Below are positions 8,646 to 10,422 of a stretch of DNA of 10,422 bases, piece by piece. Position 1 is the first letter of the stretch, and each line of letters starts with the position of its first letter. The DNA comes from an uncultured Asticcacaulis sp. (GTDB taxonomy: Bacteria; Pseudomonadota; Alphaproteobacteria; Caulobacterales; Caulobacteraceae), in the NCBI GenBank assembly GCA_946480525.1, contig CAMLLA010000114.1, forward strand, positions 1 through 10,422. Direction: 5' to 3'. The notes under the pieces are model-generated. The model made no database searches. It was not told the DNA's origin and saw only the letters and a program-made list of their open reading frames with translations. The position numbers and the translations under genes were made by a program.

Positions 8646-8657
8646 CTCCGGCAACGC

Positions 8658-10422
8658 TTAGTACTTCCAGCGGAAGCCGGCATAGTACTGACGACCCGAT
8701 TTTGCGTAATCGTACAGCAGATCCTGGGCGGTGTTGCCCTGAACGGTGTTGTAGGCGATGTAGCGGTCGTCGGCTTCGTCGGTCAGGTTGATGCCTTCGA
8801 GGATCAGCGTCAGGTTCTTGCTGACCTTCCAGGTCATCTGGGCGTCGATATTGAACGTCTCGTTCTTGCCCCAGAAGTCGGCCGAAGAGCCCGGGCTCAG
8901 CTGCGAGATGTAGCCGTCGCGGTAAGCGAAAGCGACGCGGCCGGCGAGGACATCGCCTTCGTAGTAGGCCGTGACGTTCCAGGCTTCCGGCGACAGGCCG
9001 AGCAGGTTGGCGCGGGTCGTCGTAGTCGCGCCTGGCGTGAGGTAGTATTCGATTTGCGACTCGACGTGGGTATAGTTGACGATACCACCCGTCTTCGACA
9101 GGAAGCCCGGCAGGAAGGTGAAGGGCTTCTGGATCGAGATTTCGTAGCCTTTCAGGTCGCCACCCGGCGTGTTGATCGGGGTGGTGACATTGTAAGTTTC
9201 GTCGCTCGTTTCACCGAAGTCGGCGTAGTTGTAACCCAGTTCGCTCAGCTTGAACGGCTGCGTGCGTGATTGGATGTACGACTTGATCTGCTTTTGGAAC
9301 ACGGATGCCGTCAGCAGGGTGTCCTTATCAGGATACCACTCGACGCTGAGGTCCATGGTGTTGGCGCGAACCGGATCCAGATACGGATTGCCGGTCGTAA
9401 TCGTGTTGGCGCCGACGCTGATCGCGCCACCGCCAGGCGTCAGGCTAAGCAGGGTCGGACGTGCCATGGTCTTGGCCGCGGCGATGCGGACATAGAGATT
9501 TTCCAGTGGCTCGATCATGAAGTTGAACGACGGCAGGCTGTCCTTATAGCTGCGCTCGACCGTGGTGAGCTGCGCGCCGGTCGGATTGCCTGGCGTCGCG
9601 GCCACGCCGATGTAACCTGTTGCTGACAGATCCGTCGTGACTTCACGCAGGCCGATATTGCCGCGGTATGGCATGGTGCCAAGATCGCCGCGGAAGTCGG
9701 CCTGGACAAACCAGCCGGTATCGCGCTCAGTCGCCAGGCGGTTATTGGTGCGCGAGGAGGAGTTGTCCTTGTTCATCAGGAAGCTGCCAGAGCTGTTCAC
9801 GCAGCGGCAGTCATAGTTGAAGTCCGAACGAATGGCGTCCAGGTTCGGAATCAGGTAGCTGGTCCCGGCGACGGTGACCGTCTGATAGTACTTGCCGGTG
9901 CCTGCTGTGAGATCGCCGTCAATTGCGGTCTGAATGGCGCCGGCCGCGTTTTCATCACGTGTTGCGACGGATGCGGTGTAGCGGCCGTATTCTTCCGAAT
10001 AGAAGCTGTAGTCCTTGACCTGATAGCCGGCCTTAAAGGTGAGGTTGTCGTTCAGATCGAATTTGCCATCCAGCTTGACCGTCGAAAACTCATTTTCGAC
10101 CAGTTGTGGACGCAGACGGATAAGTGATGCGTCGCCATTGGCGGCCGAAGCGGAGTAATCCCAATAGCAGGCCTGGTCGGGCTTACAGCCGGTGTTGGAC
10201 GTGCCGTAGTTGAACACCGGCGAAGTCATGTCGGTGTAGTCGTACGAATAGCCGTCGACATTGTAGGCTTCGAAAGTGAACGTGGTCTGTTCCGGAGTGT
10301 CCTGTACCGACTTGGACGAGCCGATGAAGAACTTGGTCGTAAGACGATCGCCCCAGTTCTGATCCCAGGTCATGTTCAACTGGTTGAACGTCGTGGTCAG
10401 TTCGTCGAAACGGTGCTCCGAA
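8658..10422 (-). CDS. TonB-dependent outer-membrane receptor, C-terminal part
   Basis: The frame ends at TAA 8658-8660 and stays open through the right edge (it reads on beyond TTG 10379 as ...FDELTTTFNQLN...), so the N-terminal signal peptide, TonB box, plug and early barrel lie outside the window. About 588 codons are present. The product is beta-barrel-like: alternating polar and aromatic strands, GNIGLREVTTDLSATGY, LSPEAWNVTAYYEGD, LTLILEGINLTDEADDRY, and a final aromatic strand ending FRWKY, the usual outer-membrane insertion signal. These features fit the Xanthomonas/Caulobacter type of receptor, often used for plant-derived sugars. Such receptors import ligands using TonB-ExbBD energy. 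The substrate is unknown; the downstream KDG kinase hints at sugar acids or their oligomers. Four cysteines occur in likely external loops. Confidence 0.95.
   Translation of the reverse strand, partial: SEHRFDELTTTFNQLNMTWDQNWGDRLTTKFFIGSSKSVQDTPEQTTFTFEAYNVDGYSYDYTDMTSPVFNYGTSNTGCKPDQACYWDYSASAANGDASLIRLRPQLVENEFSTVKLDGKFDLNDNLTFKAGYQVKDYSFYSEEYGRYTASVATRDENAAGAIQTAIDGDLTAGTGKYYQTVTVAGTSYLIPNLDAIRSDFNYDCRCVNSSGSFLMNKDNSSSRTNNRLATERDTGWFVQADFRGDLGTMPYRGNIGLREVTTDLSATGYIGVAATPGNPTGAQLTTVERSYKDSLPSFNFMIEPLENLYVRIAAAKTMARPTLLSLTPGGGAISVGANTITTGNPYLDPVRANTMDLSVEWYPDKDTLLTASVFQKQIKSYIQSRTQPFKLSELGYNYADFGETSDETYNVTTPINTPGGDLKGYEISIQKPFTFLPGFLSKTGGIVNYTHVESQIEYYLTPGATTTTRANLLGLSPEAWNVTAYYEGDVLAGRVAFAYRDGYISQLSPGSSADFWGKNETFNIDAQMTWKVSKNLTLILEGINLTDEADDRYIAYNTVQGNTAQDLLYDYAKSGRQYYAGFRWKY

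Overview
The window looks like chromosomal DNA of a GC-rich alphaproteobacterium, most likely of the Caulobacterales (an Asticcacaulis-like organism would fit). The clues are GC-rich codon use, a TonB-dependent receptor of the Xanthomonas/Caulobacter type, a lipoprotein M1 aminopeptidase, and a stand-alone receiver protein. The assignment is inferred from protein character only; there is no rRNA or marker gene here.

Layout. (1) Positions 1-4725, plus strand: a very compact operon-like run. It holds a small hydrophobic ORF at the left edge, a polytopic membrane protein fused to a spermidine-synthase-like aminopropyltransferase domain (174-1688), a flavin-binding amine-oxidase-like protein with a twin-arginine N-terminus (1690-3297), a roughly ten-helix membrane protein of unknown function (3294-4382), and a T. 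maritima-type S-adenosylmethionine decarboxylase, speD (4375-4725). Spacing is 23 nt, 1 nt, a 4-nt ATGA overlap and an 8-nt overlap. A terminator-like hairpin overlaps the speD stop codon. (2) Positions 4726-4906: an intergenic region with a second long dyad and a short GC palindrome. (3) Positions 4907-6856, plus strand: a leukotriene-A4-hydrolase-like M1 aminopeptidase carrying a lipoprotein signal. (4) Positions 6990-7403, plus strand: a single-domain response regulator. (5) Positions 7393-8460, minus strand: a PfkB-family 2-keto-3-deoxygluconate kinase gene split by one in-frame amber codon; its 3' end overlaps that of the response regulator by 11 bp. (6) Positions 8547-10422, minus strand: a strong intrinsic terminator and the C-terminal part of a TonB-dependent receptor that runs off the right edge.

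How the parts may work together. SpeD makes decarboxylated AdoMet, the aminopropyl donor, and the membrane-fused enzyme is the obvious consumer in the same transcript. The Tat-type flavoprotein and the unknown membrane protein suggest that the product is made or oxidised at the membrane or beyond it, rather than being ordinary cytosolic spermidine. This cluster is the most unusual part of the window, and its chemistry cannot be read from sequence alone. The right-hand part looks like sugar-acid uptake (receptor) and catabolism (KDG kinase), with the kinase apparently inactivated in this copy.
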